A stretch of DNA of 12,518 nucleotides. It comes from an uncultured Oscillospiraceae bacterium (lineage in GTDB: Bacteria > Bacillota > Clostridia > Oscillospirales > Acutalibacteraceae). The stretch is from the NCBI GenBank assembly GCA_902478605.1, contig CABSLQ010000075.1:1-12518 (forward strand), given 5' to 3'. The notes below the pieces were generated by a model, which saw only the letters and a list, made by a program, of their open reading frames with translations, was not told the DNA's origin and did no database searches. Below are positions 6,165-12,518 of the stretch, one piece after another. Every line of letters begins with the position of its first letter. Position 1 is the first letter of the stretch. Made by a program: the position numbers and the translations under genes.

Positions 6165-7149
6165 AACAGGATACGCGCCGCATCTGCGGCGGACCGAACG
6201 CGCTTCGTATATGAGCCTGGATGTGCTTGTTACGTTTATACCGCTTTGTATCTTTTCGTACATCTATTACGGGTTTCGACCAATTTTGCTGGTTTTATCC
6301 GGTATGCTGACGGCGATGGTATGCGAATGCCTGTGCCGCGCGCTGCGCCGGCGGCGACCGACTTTGTTTGACGGTACCGCCGCGGTAACGGGCGGCCTCA
6401 TTGGCCTGGCCATGTCGCCGCTGACGCCCTATTGGGTGCCGATGGTGGGGGCGGCCTTTGCCATTGTCGTGGTGAAGATGCCGTTCGGCGGCGCCGGCCG
6501 CAATATTTTCAACCCCGCCGCCGCGGGCATCGCCGTGGTCACGCATTGCTTTTCCTCGCGCCTGTTCGTGTATCCGGAGCTGTCCCTGTTAAAGCCGCTG
6601 GCCCTTTCAGGCGAACAGGAGGTGCTCACCCAGATGTCCCCGGCGGCCCAGCTGGCCGGCGGCGCACAGCCCTCTTACGGCGTGGTGGAACTGCTGCTCG
6701 GACGGTTCCCCGGCCCCATCGGCGGCACGGCCATTTTGGTGCTTCTCGCCTGTGCGCTGTACCTATTCGTCCGCCGCACCTCCTCGCCGATCATCACCGG
6801 TTCCTTTCTGGCGGTGTGTGCTCTGTCGGCGCTGCTTTTTCCGCGCGCCGGCCTGGCGCGCGGCGACAGCCTGCTGTATGAGCTGTGCTCCGGCTATCTG
6901 CTGTTTGCCGCCGTGTTTCTGCTCAACGATCCCGTGACCGCGCCGCGGTACTGGCTGGGCCGGCTGCTCTACGGCGTGCTGGCCGGTGCGCTGGTCATGG
7001 CGCTGCAGTATTACGGCCGGTTTGAAGCTTCCGCCTGCTTTGCCGTGCTGCTTGTCAACGCCTTTTCGCCCATGCTGGATCGCTGGTCCTGGCGGCTGGC
7101 GCATTGGGTAACCCGAAAACGGCGGACTGCGGAAGGGGGCGGCGTCTGA
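6154..7149 (+). CDS. RnfD/NqrB-like membrane subunit lacking the flavinylation motif
   Basis: This 331-aa polytopic membrane protein belongs to the RnfD/NqrB family, whose members normally carry a covalent FMN and form part of the ion-conducting membrane core. Recognisable blocks are LFDGTAAVTGGLIGLAMSP (71-89), FGGAGRNIFNPAAAG (111-125), LLGRFPGPIGGT (181-192), FLLNDPVTAP and a final VNAFSPMLDRW. The family's flavin attachment motif (S/T-G-A-T-P-L) aligns with LTQMSPA (158-164). The Gly-Ala pair is missing and the acceptor threonine is at best a serine, so ApbE-type flavinylation looks unlikely. The start at 6154 is preferred because GGGGGG at 6142-6147 is 6 bases away; the ATG at 6148 touches that site. 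It overlaps the rnfC-like gene. Its stop TGA overlaps the next ATG by one base, and no RnfG gene intervenes. Confidence 0.87.
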   Translation: MTLKTGYAPHLRRTERASYMSLDVLVTFIPLCIFSYIYYGFRPILLVLSGMLTAMVCECLCRALRRRRPTLFDGTAAVTGGLIGLAMSPLTPYWVPMVGAAFAIVVVKMPFGGAGRNIFNPAAAGIAVVTHCFSSRLFVYPELSLLKPLALSGEQEVLTQMSPAAQLAGGAQPSYGVVELLLGRFPGPIGGTAILVLLACALYLFVRRTSSPIITGSFLAVCALSALLFPRAGLARGDSLLYELCSGYLLFAAVFLLNDPVTAPRYWLGRLLYGVLAGALVMALQYYGRFEASACFAVLLVNAFSPMLDRWSWRLAHWVTRKRRTAEGGGV

Positions 7150-7802
7150 TGGCCAAAAAAACATCCACCCATCAGTTTTGGAAACTGACCGGCATCTTTT
7201 TTGAAACATTTCTTTCCAAAAATATCGTGCTGGTGCAGGCCATTGGCATCTGCCCCATCATCGCGGTGGGCACCACCCTTCAATACGGGGTGGCGCTTAC
7301 GCTGTGCACGATGGCGGTGCTGCTGCCGACGAGCCTGTTCATGTCCTTTTATGGCGATCGGCTGCCGGCGCTTCTGCGCCCGCCTGTTTACACGCTGGGG
7401 GCCTCGCTGCTGCTGGTGGGCGCAGCGTATCTGGTGGAACACGCGATTTCCACCGAGCTGTACGCCGCTTTGTATCTGTTTTTGCCCCTGATGGCGGTGA
7501 ACACCATCTTCACCTATCGTGCCGGCGGCTTTTCGGTGAGCAACCGGCCGGCCGCCGCGCTGGTCGACGCGCTCGGCTCGTCGCTCGGCTTCGGGCTGGT
7601 TATCTGCATCGTGTCCGCCCTGCGGGAACTGGCCACCACCGGCACCTTATGGGGCGTGGACATGGGCTTCGAGCTGCGTTTGTCCGAGGCGGCGCAGCCC
7701 TTTGCCGCGTTTATCATGCTGGGGTTCATGGCCGCTTTTCTGCAATGGATTAAAGCGGGCGTCAGCCACTTCTTCCAGAGGAAGGAGGAGGAAAGCCGAT
7801 GA
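7149..7802 (+). CDS. RnfE/NqrD-like membrane subunit with one cluster cysteine lost
   Basis: This 217-aa protein has about six membrane segments and belongs to the RnfE/NqrD family. In functional Rnf and Nqr complexes RnfE and RnfA pair as inverted copies and hold a [2Fe-2S] cluster inside the membrane with two cysteines each. Here the first site is kept: AIGICPIIAVG carries C35, matching the family's GxCPxLAV. The second, usually VNC, reads PLMAVNTIFTYRAGGF, so the cysteine is T119. The remaining fold is typical, including SNRPAAALVDALGSSLGFGL. The start at 7149 follows GGAAGGGGG (7131-7139); the longer frame from 7104 reads through the rnfD-like end and is unlikely. The gene overlaps the rnfA-like gene by ATGA. 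In standard clostridial clusters rnfG precedes this gene; here it does not. Confidence 0.88.
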   Translation: MAKKTSTHQFWKLTGIFFETFLSKNIVLVQAIGICPIIAVGTTLQYGVALTLCTMAVLLPTSLFMSFYGDRLPALLRPPVYTLGASLLLVGAAYLVEHAISTELYAALYLFLPLMAVNTIFTYRAGGFSVSNRPAAALVDALGSSLGFGLVICIVSALRELATTGTLWGVDMGFELRLSEAAQPFAAFIMLGFMAAFLQWIKAGVSHFFQRKEEESR

Positions 7803-8395
7803 CGGCTTTTGAGCAGTTCTGGGTGTTCCTGCTGGCCACCGCGTTTGTGCAGAATCTGGTGCTGACCACGGGCTTTGGCTCCTCCGTGATGCTGCGCATT
7901 GTGCGGCGGCCCGGCGACATTTGGGTGTTCGGCGGGTTCCTCACCGGCTTTTCGCTGCTGACGGTGCTCATCGCCTTCCCGCTTGACATGCTTATCGGCA
8001 CCGGCCCGGCCGCCAAGCTGTGGCGTCCCTTTATGATGGTGGCCATTGCGACGGTGCTGTATCTGGTCGTCGCGATCCTTCTGTATAAGAGGCTGCCTTC
8101 GGTTTACCGGAGAGTCAGCCGCCTGCTGCCGCTCGCCGCGTTCAACAACCTGGTCATCGGGATCGCCCTGATCATCAACCATCAATTCGCCCTGGGTCTG
8201 GCTGGGGCGATCGGCCTCTCGCTGGGGGCAAGCCTCGGCTTTATCGTGCTGACCGCTCTGACGGCGGAGGGAATGGAGCGCATCGATAATCCGGACATGC
8301 CGCCGTCCTTTCGCGGACTGCCTGCCACGCTGCTGTATCTCGGCATTTTGGCTCTGGCTCTGCTGGGCTTTACGTCTGCCTTTTCCTTTATCTGA
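7799..8395 (+). CDS. RnfA/NqrE-like membrane subunit without any cysteine
   Basis: This 198-aa polytopic membrane protein belongs to the RnfA/NqrE family. Its N-terminus, FVQNLVLTTGFGSSVML, aligns with the family's VNNFVLSRFLGICPFLG, placing S29 where the cluster cysteine normally sits. LPLAAFNNLVIGIAL aligns with LPLITTNCAVLGVAL, placing N117 where the second cysteine sits. The whole protein contains no cysteine, so it cannot help to hold the intramembrane [2Fe-2S] cluster of Rnf and Nqr. The hydrophobic profile and length are normal, so the fold is probably preserved and the gene is not a pseudogene. GGAGGAGG ends just before the ATG, which overlaps the previous stop as ATGA. An rnfB gene normally follows but is absent; a glycoside-hydrolase-like gene begins 27 bases later. 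Confidence 0.85.
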   Translation: MTAFEQFWVFLLATAFVQNLVLTTGFGSSVMLRIVRRPGDIWVFGGFLTGFSLLTVLIAFPLDMLIGTGPAAKLWRPFMMVAIATVLYLVVAILLYKRLPSVYRRVSRLLPLAAFNNLVIGIALIINHQFALGLAGAIGLSLGASLGFIVLTALTAEGMERIDNPDMPPSFRGLPATLLYLGILALALLGFTSAFSFI

Positions 8396-8422
8396 ATTTG
8401 CGTATCATAGGAGGAAACGCGC

Positions 8423-9664
8423 ATGTCACGAAAACTGCATCGCGGCCGCACCCGGGTATTTCACAAAAGAAACACCGCCCCTTTCAAAATCCTTGGCTGG
8501 ATTCTGGCCGCCGTCCTGATTGTGACGGGCGGCTATTTCGGGGCGAAGCTCATTCTGGAGGAGAAACCCGGGAATGAGGCGGCCTCCTCCCTTCCCGTAC
8601 AGTCCGATACTTCGGCACCGGCCCAGTCGCAGCCGCCGGTTTCCGCGCCGCCGGAATCGCCGACAGCAGCAGAGAATATGCGGGCTTTTTATCTGCCGTT
8701 GTCGGCGCTGCGCAACGCGCAGACGCTGGAGCCCACACTGGATCAAGCGGCGGGAGCCGGCTTCAATGCCGTGCTGTTCGATCTTAAGGACAGCGAGGGG
8801 CGACTGTATTACCAGTCGGGAACCGCTCTGGCGCTGCAGGCGGACAGTGCCGCAGAGGATGCGCTGACCCTGGACGAGCTGAAGACACTGTTTCAGACGC
8901 TCAAGAGCCACGGCCTGACGCCGCTGCCCCGGCTGTATGCCTTTTTGGATCCGCTGGCGCCGCGAAAACTCTCCTCCGCCAAAATTGCCACCGCGGATCA
9001 CCCCACATGGACATGGTATGACGATGACCCGCAAAACGGCGGCAAGCCGTGGCTCAACCCGTATTCGCCCGTGGCGCACCAGTATCTGATCGATCTGATG
9101 ACCGAGCTGAAAGGGGCCGGGGCGGACGCGATCCTTCTGGACGGGGTGCAGTTCCCCAAGCAGACGAAGGATGCCGGATTCGGCAACGGGGAATACGCTT
9201 CGCTGAGCAAAGCGGAGGTGCTGGCCACCTTTGTGTCCAAGGCGGTGGAAGCGATGGACGGCAGCAGGGTGTTACTGTCCATGCCGGGTGCGGCGGCGCT
9301 GGGCACCGACACCACCCTGTTCGGCGGCAACCCGGTGACCTTCGGCGCCAGTGTTGCGGCGCCGGATTTGATGCTTTCCGCCTTTGGAAACAGACTGACG
9401 GCGGGGACCGCGACAGTGGAGAATCCGGCTCTCCATCCCTATGACGCCATCAAGGCGGCACTGTCCCAAATTCAACTGCGTCTGCAGGTGATCGACGAGG
9501 AACAGCGGCCCGCTCTCACGCCCTGGCTGCAGGGCTACGACTGTACGGTGCCGCAAATCGCCGAACAAATCCGTGCCGTCCGGGATACGCTCGGCGGCGA
9601 GGCTTCCTACATTTTGTATAACCCCGAAGGAGCGTACGACTTTGCCGCTTTGAAAGAGGAATAG
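8423..9664 (+). CDS. Membrane-anchored putative glycoside hydrolase (DUF4015/GHL10 type)
   Basis: This 413-aa protein has a basic N-terminus, one membrane segment (about 22-45) and a Ser/Pro/Ala-rich spacer (about 50-85), so the catalytic-like domain should lie outside the cell. The domain resembles the DUF4015 putative glycosyl hydrolase family, a TIM barrel: RAFYLPLSALRN, GFNAVLFDLKDSEGRLYY, GLTPLPRLYAFLDPL, GGKPWLNPYSPVAHQYLIDL, GADAILLDGVQFP and ALTPWLQGYDCTVPQIAEQI are the characteristic blocks. Acidic residues in FDLKDSEG and LLDGVQFP are plausible active-site residues; the substrate is unknown. AGGAGG (8409-8414) lies 8 bases before the ATG. It is 27 bases after the rnfA-like gene and probably shares its transcript. 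Confidence 0.8.
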   Translation: MSRKLHRGRTRVFHKRNTAPFKILGWILAAVLIVTGGYFGAKLILEEKPGNEAASSLPVQSDTSAPAQSQPPVSAPPESPTAAENMRAFYLPLSALRNAQTLEPTLDQAAGAGFNAVLFDLKDSEGRLYYQSGTALALQADSAAEDALTLDELKTLFQTLKSHGLTPLPRLYAFLDPLAPRKLSSAKIATADHPTWTWYDDDPQNGGKPWLNPYSPVAHQYLIDLMTELKGAGADAILLDGVQFPKQTKDAGFGNGEYASLSKAEVLATFVSKAVEAMDGSRVLLSMPGAAALGTDTTLFGGNPVTFGASVAAPDLMLSAFGNRLTAGTATVENPALHPYDAIKAALSQIQLRLQVIDEEQRPALTPWLQGYDCTVPQIAEQIRAVRDTLGGEASYILYNPEGAYDFAALKEE

Positions 9665-9709
9665 GCGGATCTTTTTCAATATGTTTGTGCAAGGGAAGGG
9701 ATCTTTCCA

Positions 9710-10570
9710 ATGATCATTGATTTTCATACACACGCTTTTCCCGATCGGCTGGCGGCCGGTGCGCTGGCCCACCTGGTGGATAATGCGCGCGCGTACGCCC
9801 ACATTTATGGGCCGGCGTGCCCGCACACCGATGCCACACTGGACGGCCTTGCCGCTTCGTCCCGGCGCAGCGGCATGGATCTGAGCCTGGTGCTCCCCAT
9901 CGCCACTTCGCCCAAGCCGTCGCAGACCATCAACAACTTTGCGGCGCAGGCGGACCAGTATCCCGGTCTGCGGTCCTTCGGGACGGTGCATCCGGAAAAT
10001 CCCGACTGGGAAGCCGAGCTGGAGCGGGTCGCCGCACTGGGGCTGCGCGGCATCAAGCTGCATCCGGAATACCAGGGCTTTTTTGTGGATGATCCGGCCT
10101 GCCGGGCGGTGGTGAAGCGTGCCGCGTCACTCGGCCTGTGGGTGATATTTCACGCGGGAGCGGATATCGGGATGCCGCCCCCTATCCATTGTACGCCGGA
10201 GAGGGTTGTTCGGCTACGTCAGGATGTGCCCGACGCCAAAATTGTACTCGCACACATGGGCGGATTCTGCCTGTGGGAAGAGGTACTGAGGGCTTTGCCG
10301 GCAATGGGGACGGCCATCGATACCAGCTACTGCATCGCGGCCCATCCGGATCGCTGGCCGCTGTTCGCGGCCATTATACGCGCCGCCGGCACGGCCAATG
10401 TCTTTTTCGGCACCGATTCTCCATGGGAGGATCAAAAGGAATCCCTTGTCGCCACCCGGCGATTTCTGGAGCAGTCCGGCTTTGAGCCGGCAGAGCGTGC
10501 CGCCATTTTGGGCGGAAACGCGGCACGGGTGCTCGGTCTGTCCGAAGCCCCGGATAATACGGTAGTATAG
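9710..10570 (+). CDS. Amidohydrolase-superfamily TIM-barrel metal-dependent hydrolase
   Basis: This 286-aa cytoplasmic protein belongs to the amidohydrolase 2 group. Metal ligands expected for the family are visible: HxH near the N-terminus (H6 and H8 in DFHTHAFP), H148 in VIFHAGADIG, H182 in LAHMGG, and the catalytic D236 in GTDSPW. GIKLHPEYQG (114-123) is also typical. Relatives include decarboxylases such as aminocarboxymuconate-semialdehyde decarboxylase and many uncharacterised hydrolases; the substrate cannot be inferred. The start has AAGGGAAGGG (9691-9700) with a 9-base spacer. It lies 45 bases after the glycoside-hydrolase-like gene, with no terminator between, so it is likely in the same operon. 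Confidence 0.88.
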   Translation: MIIDFHTHAFPDRLAAGALAHLVDNARAYAHIYGPACPHTDATLDGLAASSRRSGMDLSLVLPIATSPKPSQTINNFAAQADQYPGLRSFGTVHPENPDWEAELERVAALGLRGIKLHPEYQGFFVDDPACRAVVKRAASLGLWVIFHAGADIGMPPPIHCTPERVVRLRQDVPDAKIVLAHMGGFCLWEEVLRALPAMGTAIDTSYCIAAHPDRWPLFAAIIRAAGTANVFFGTDSPWEDQKESLVATRRFLEQSGFEPAERAAILGGNAARVLGLSEAPDNTVV

Positions 10571-10589
10571 AAAGGAATCCGGTTTCCAC

Positions 10590-11360
10590 ATGAAACGCAA
10601 AGCGGCTTTTTTTGACTGGGACGGTACGCTGTCCTGCGATGGGGTGGAGGTTGTCCCGGAAAACCGGGAAGCCATCCACACCCTGCACGAGATGGGACAT
10701 GCCGTCCTGCTGTGCACCGGGCGGTCAACCGCCTATATTCCCCCGGCGGCCCTGGACATGGGATTCGACGGTGTGGTCGCGGGGGCGGGGGCGTATGTCC
10801 GGCTCGGCGATCGCCTTCTCTACCGCCGGTATCTTCCGCCCACCCGGGTGCCGGTGCTGCTTGCCCATGTTGCCAAGGAAGGGCAGACCTGTGTGCTGGA
10901 AGGGGAGGAGCATATCTTTCTTATCAACGAGGAAAAGCAGGACAAGCGGTTTCCAAAGGAATGGATTCGCCTGCCCTCGGCGGAGGATTACCGCCCTTAT
11001 CAGCAGCAAATCATCAGCAAGCTAACGCTCCATGGCGCCACAAGCCAGGCGACCGAGGCGCTGCTTGCTCCGCTCTTTACCATCATCCGGCATTCGACCT
11101 ATACCGAAGTGCTGCCCCGCGGCTGCGGCAAGGCCATGGGGATGCGGTATATGCTGCAGGCTCTGGATATCGCGCCGGAGAACAGCTGGGCCTTCGGGGA
11201 CAGCTTCAACGATTTGGATATGCTGTCTTTTGCGGGGGTCGGCGTGGCTATGGATGAGGCGCCCGATCCGGTAAAGGCTGCCGCTGACCTGGTAACGGCG
11301 CCGGCCGGGGAGGCGGGCGTCGCCCAGGCGATTTATCAGCTTCTGCGGGATGCCCGGTAA
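10590..11360 (+). CDS. Cof-type HAD-superfamily phosphatase
   Basis: This 256-aa haloacid dehalogenase-type phosphohydrolase is of the Cof/YidA subfamily (C2B cap), which dephosphorylates sugar phosphates, nucleotides or cofactor precursors. Motif I is DWDGT (D9, D11), where the usual second residue is Leu or Met. Motif II is CTGRS (42-46), motif III K181 in GCGKAMGM, and motif IV GDSFNDLDML with D204 and D208. The cap domain lies between motifs II and III. AAAGGA at 10571-10576 is the only ribosome site seen and is rather far (13 bases) from the ATG. The gene starts 19 bases after the amidohydrolase stop, so co-transcription is likely. The substrate is unknown. Confidence 0.9.
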   Translation: MKRKAAFFDWDGTLSCDGVEVVPENREAIHTLHEMGHAVLLCTGRSTAYIPPAALDMGFDGVVAGAGAYVRLGDRLLYRRYLPPTRVPVLLAHVAKEGQTCVLEGEEHIFLINEEKQDKRFPKEWIRLPSAEDYRPYQQQIISKLTLHGATSQATEALLAPLFTIIRHSTYTEVLPRGCGKAMGMRYMLQALDIAPENSWAFGDSFNDLDMLSFAGVGVAMDEAPDPVKAAADLVTAPAGEAGVAQAIYQLLRDAR

Positions 11361-11369
11361 AGTATATGA

Positions 11370-11391
11370 GCCGCCGGCACACGCCGGTGGC
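11370..11391 (+). other. Short GC-rich hairpin between the HAD and VanZ-GtrA genes
   Basis: CCGCCGGC (11371-11378) pairs with GCCGGTGG (11383-11390), with one G-T pair, around the loop ACAC. It is followed by GGAAAGTTT rather than a T run, so it is at most an attenuating hairpin and does not clearly separate transcription units. Confidence 0.4.
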
Positions 11392-11409
11392 GGAAAGTTT
11401 GGCTGAAAC

Positions 11410-12285
11410 ATGATGACTGTATTACAGAAAAAGCGGGCGGTCAGCTGGCTGGGCGCCGTGATATGGTTTCTTCTCCTCGGCGCCTGTTCCCTGCTGCGCG
11501 GCGGGGCGGCACAGGAGGCGCTTAATCTGGCCTCCGGATGGCTGCAGACGATTTGCCGTGCCGTGGCAGGGGATCTATCCGCCGCCACGCTGGAACGGCT
11601 GCAGGAATGGACCCCGGCGCTGCTGCAGTTTTTCGGGTATATGCTATTGGCCCTGCTGGTTTGGAACGCCCTGCGTTTTAAGCTGGGTCCCAACGCGGCA
11701 CCTGCACTGGCGCTGGCCCTGACCTGCTTGACCGCTATTGTGATGGAGCTTACACAGATTGTGGTGCCCGGCCGGGATCCGCGCATTGTGGACTGGGCGG
11801 TGGATATGCTGGGAGCGTTTCTGCTGCTGGCGGGTATCTGGGTGCTGCAATGGGGCTGGCAGCGGTTTCCGCGGCTGGTCAACCGGGAAACGATCTGCTA
11901 TGTGGTGTTCGGCGCGCTGACCACGGTGGTCAACATTGTGGCGTACCAGGTATGCTATCATACGCTGCCTTTTTCCGCCGTTGCGAACAACGCGGCAAGC
12001 AACACGGTCGCCTGGGTGCTTTCGGTGCTGTTCGCTTATGTATGCAACAAGCTGTTTGTATTCCAAAGCCGGACACACGGCATGCGCGCCCTATTGTGGG
12101 AGGCGGGGAAATTCATCGGTGCCCGTGTGTTTTCCTTTGCGGTGGACATGGCGGGTATGCTGCTGCTCGTGAACGTCCTGCTGGTTGGAAGCGCGATCTC
12201 CAAAATTCTGATGAACATCCTTGTCATGATCCTAAACTATTTTTTCAGCAAATGGTTTATTTTTAAGAGGGAACCGGAGAAGTAA
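11410..12285 (+). CDS. VanZ-GtrA fusion integral membrane protein
   Basis: This 291-aa membrane protein joins two families in one frame. Residues about 12-148 are VanZ-like, with four membrane segments and the signature MELTQIVVPGRDPRIVDWAVDMLGA (112-136), in which E, Q, P-G-R, D and the final G-A are the conserved points. Residues about 160-288 are a GtrA-like domain with four segments, including FGALTTVVN, AYVCNKLFVF and NYFFSKWFIF. VanZ is known from teicoplanin resistance; GtrA proteins are implicated in moving lipid-linked sugars across the membrane. An envelope lipid or glycan role is plausible but inferred. A GGAAAG 12 bases upstream is a weak ribosome site; the second codon is also ATG. 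It is probably the last gene of the operon, ahead of a terminator. Confidence 0.85.
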   Translation: MMTVLQKKRAVSWLGAVIWFLLLGACSLLRGGAAQEALNLASGWLQTICRAVAGDLSAATLERLQEWTPALLQFFGYMLLALLVWNALRFKLGPNAAPALALALTCLTAIVMELTQIVVPGRDPRIVDWAVDMLGAFLLLAGIWVLQWGWQRFPRLVNRETICYVVFGALTTVVNIVAYQVCYHTLPFSAVANNAASNTVAWVLSVLFAYVCNKLFVFQSRTHGMRALLWEAGKFIGARVFSFAVDMAGMLLLVNVLLVGSAISKILMNILVMILNYFFSKWFIFKREPEK

Positions 12286-12352
12286 AAGCCGGCAGCGGAG
12301 CGTCTGAATCTGTCCAGGCACACACCGCGCGGCGTGCATCATACCAAGCTTA

Positions 12353-12390
12353 AAGGGCAACCGCCAAGGCGGATGCCCTTCATCTTTTCT
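12353..12390 (+). terminator. Probable rho-independent terminator after the VanZ-GtrA gene
   Basis: AAGGGCA (12353-12359) pairs with TGCCCTT (12374-12380), and an inner CCGC/GCGG stem lies across one A-A mismatch. An imperfect T-rich tail (CATCTTTTCTT) follows. It would end the long plus-strand operon. Confidence 0.7.
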
Positions 12391-12518
12391 TATGCAGCAC
12401 CTTTTCAACAAAGAGGGGGGCACAATGCAATAATTTAAAAACGTTTTAATTCGATCTTAAAATTGGTAGTGTCAAGGATTTTTCGCAAAAAGGTTTGCAG
12501 CCTCTGGTATGAGTGAGG
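12391..12518. other. Gene-free right end of the window
   Basis: AT-rich sequence with no supported gene. A good ribosome-site-like AGAGGGGGG (12412-12420) precedes ATG-CAA-TAA (12425-12433), a two-codon frame. A palindromic AAAACGTTTT lies at about 12438-12447. Whether a gene or mobile element begins beyond 12518 cannot be seen. Confidence 0.5.

Noticed and set aside
43..12475. TTGACACT at 43-50 and its reverse complement at 12468-12475 as ends of a mobile element
   Set aside because: An 8-base match at this distance is not significant, no transposase or integrase lies between, and the enclosed genes include housekeeping functions.

Overview
The window looks like a GC-rich chromosomal segment from an anaerobic, gut-type Firmicute (Clostridia, probably near Oscillospiraceae/Ruminococcaceae). 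The pointers are a MecA-type adaptor gene, a DUF348-G5-3D wall protein of the YabE type, consensus sigma-A promoters with 17-base spacers, strong purine-rich ribosome-binding sites and an Rnf-type gene cluster. The genus is inference. I see no tRNA, rRNA, CRISPR array or recognisable transposase.

Left part (1-4740): a terminator from an upstream gene is followed by a monocistronic DEAD-box RNA helicase gene with its own promoter. Next comes an AT-rich gene-free stretch of about 600 bases, then a fully consensus promoter and a roughly 220-nt, highly foldable leader in front of the 3D-domain wall protein, which ends in a strong terminator. Ribulose-phosphate 3-epimerase (rpe) has its own promoter and converges, 4 bases apart, on a minus-strand mecA-like gene.

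Right part (4887-12285): one plus-strand run of eight genes with overlaps or short gaps, probably an operon. It opens with four homologues of Rnf/Nqr subunits in the order C-D-E-A, followed by a membrane-anchored putative glycoside hydrolase (DUF4015 type), an amidohydrolase, a Cof-type HAD phosphatase and a VanZ-GtrA fusion membrane protein. A probable terminator follows at about 12353-12390.

The main discovery candidate is the Rnf-like cluster. RnfG and RnfB are absent from their usual places (after D and after A). The four remaining proteins keep their family fold but have lost most redox-site motifs. RnfC lacks the glycine-rich NADH/FMN loop but keeps both four-cysteine [4Fe-4S] motifs. 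RnfD lacks the S/T-G-A-T flavinylation motif. RnfA has no cysteine at all, and RnfE keeps only one of its two cluster cysteines. The complex therefore cannot work as a standard ferredoxin:NAD+ oxidoreductase and may have been repurposed. The second candidate is the structured leader of the 3D-domain gene, which resembles a riboswitch in architecture but matches no class I can recognise.
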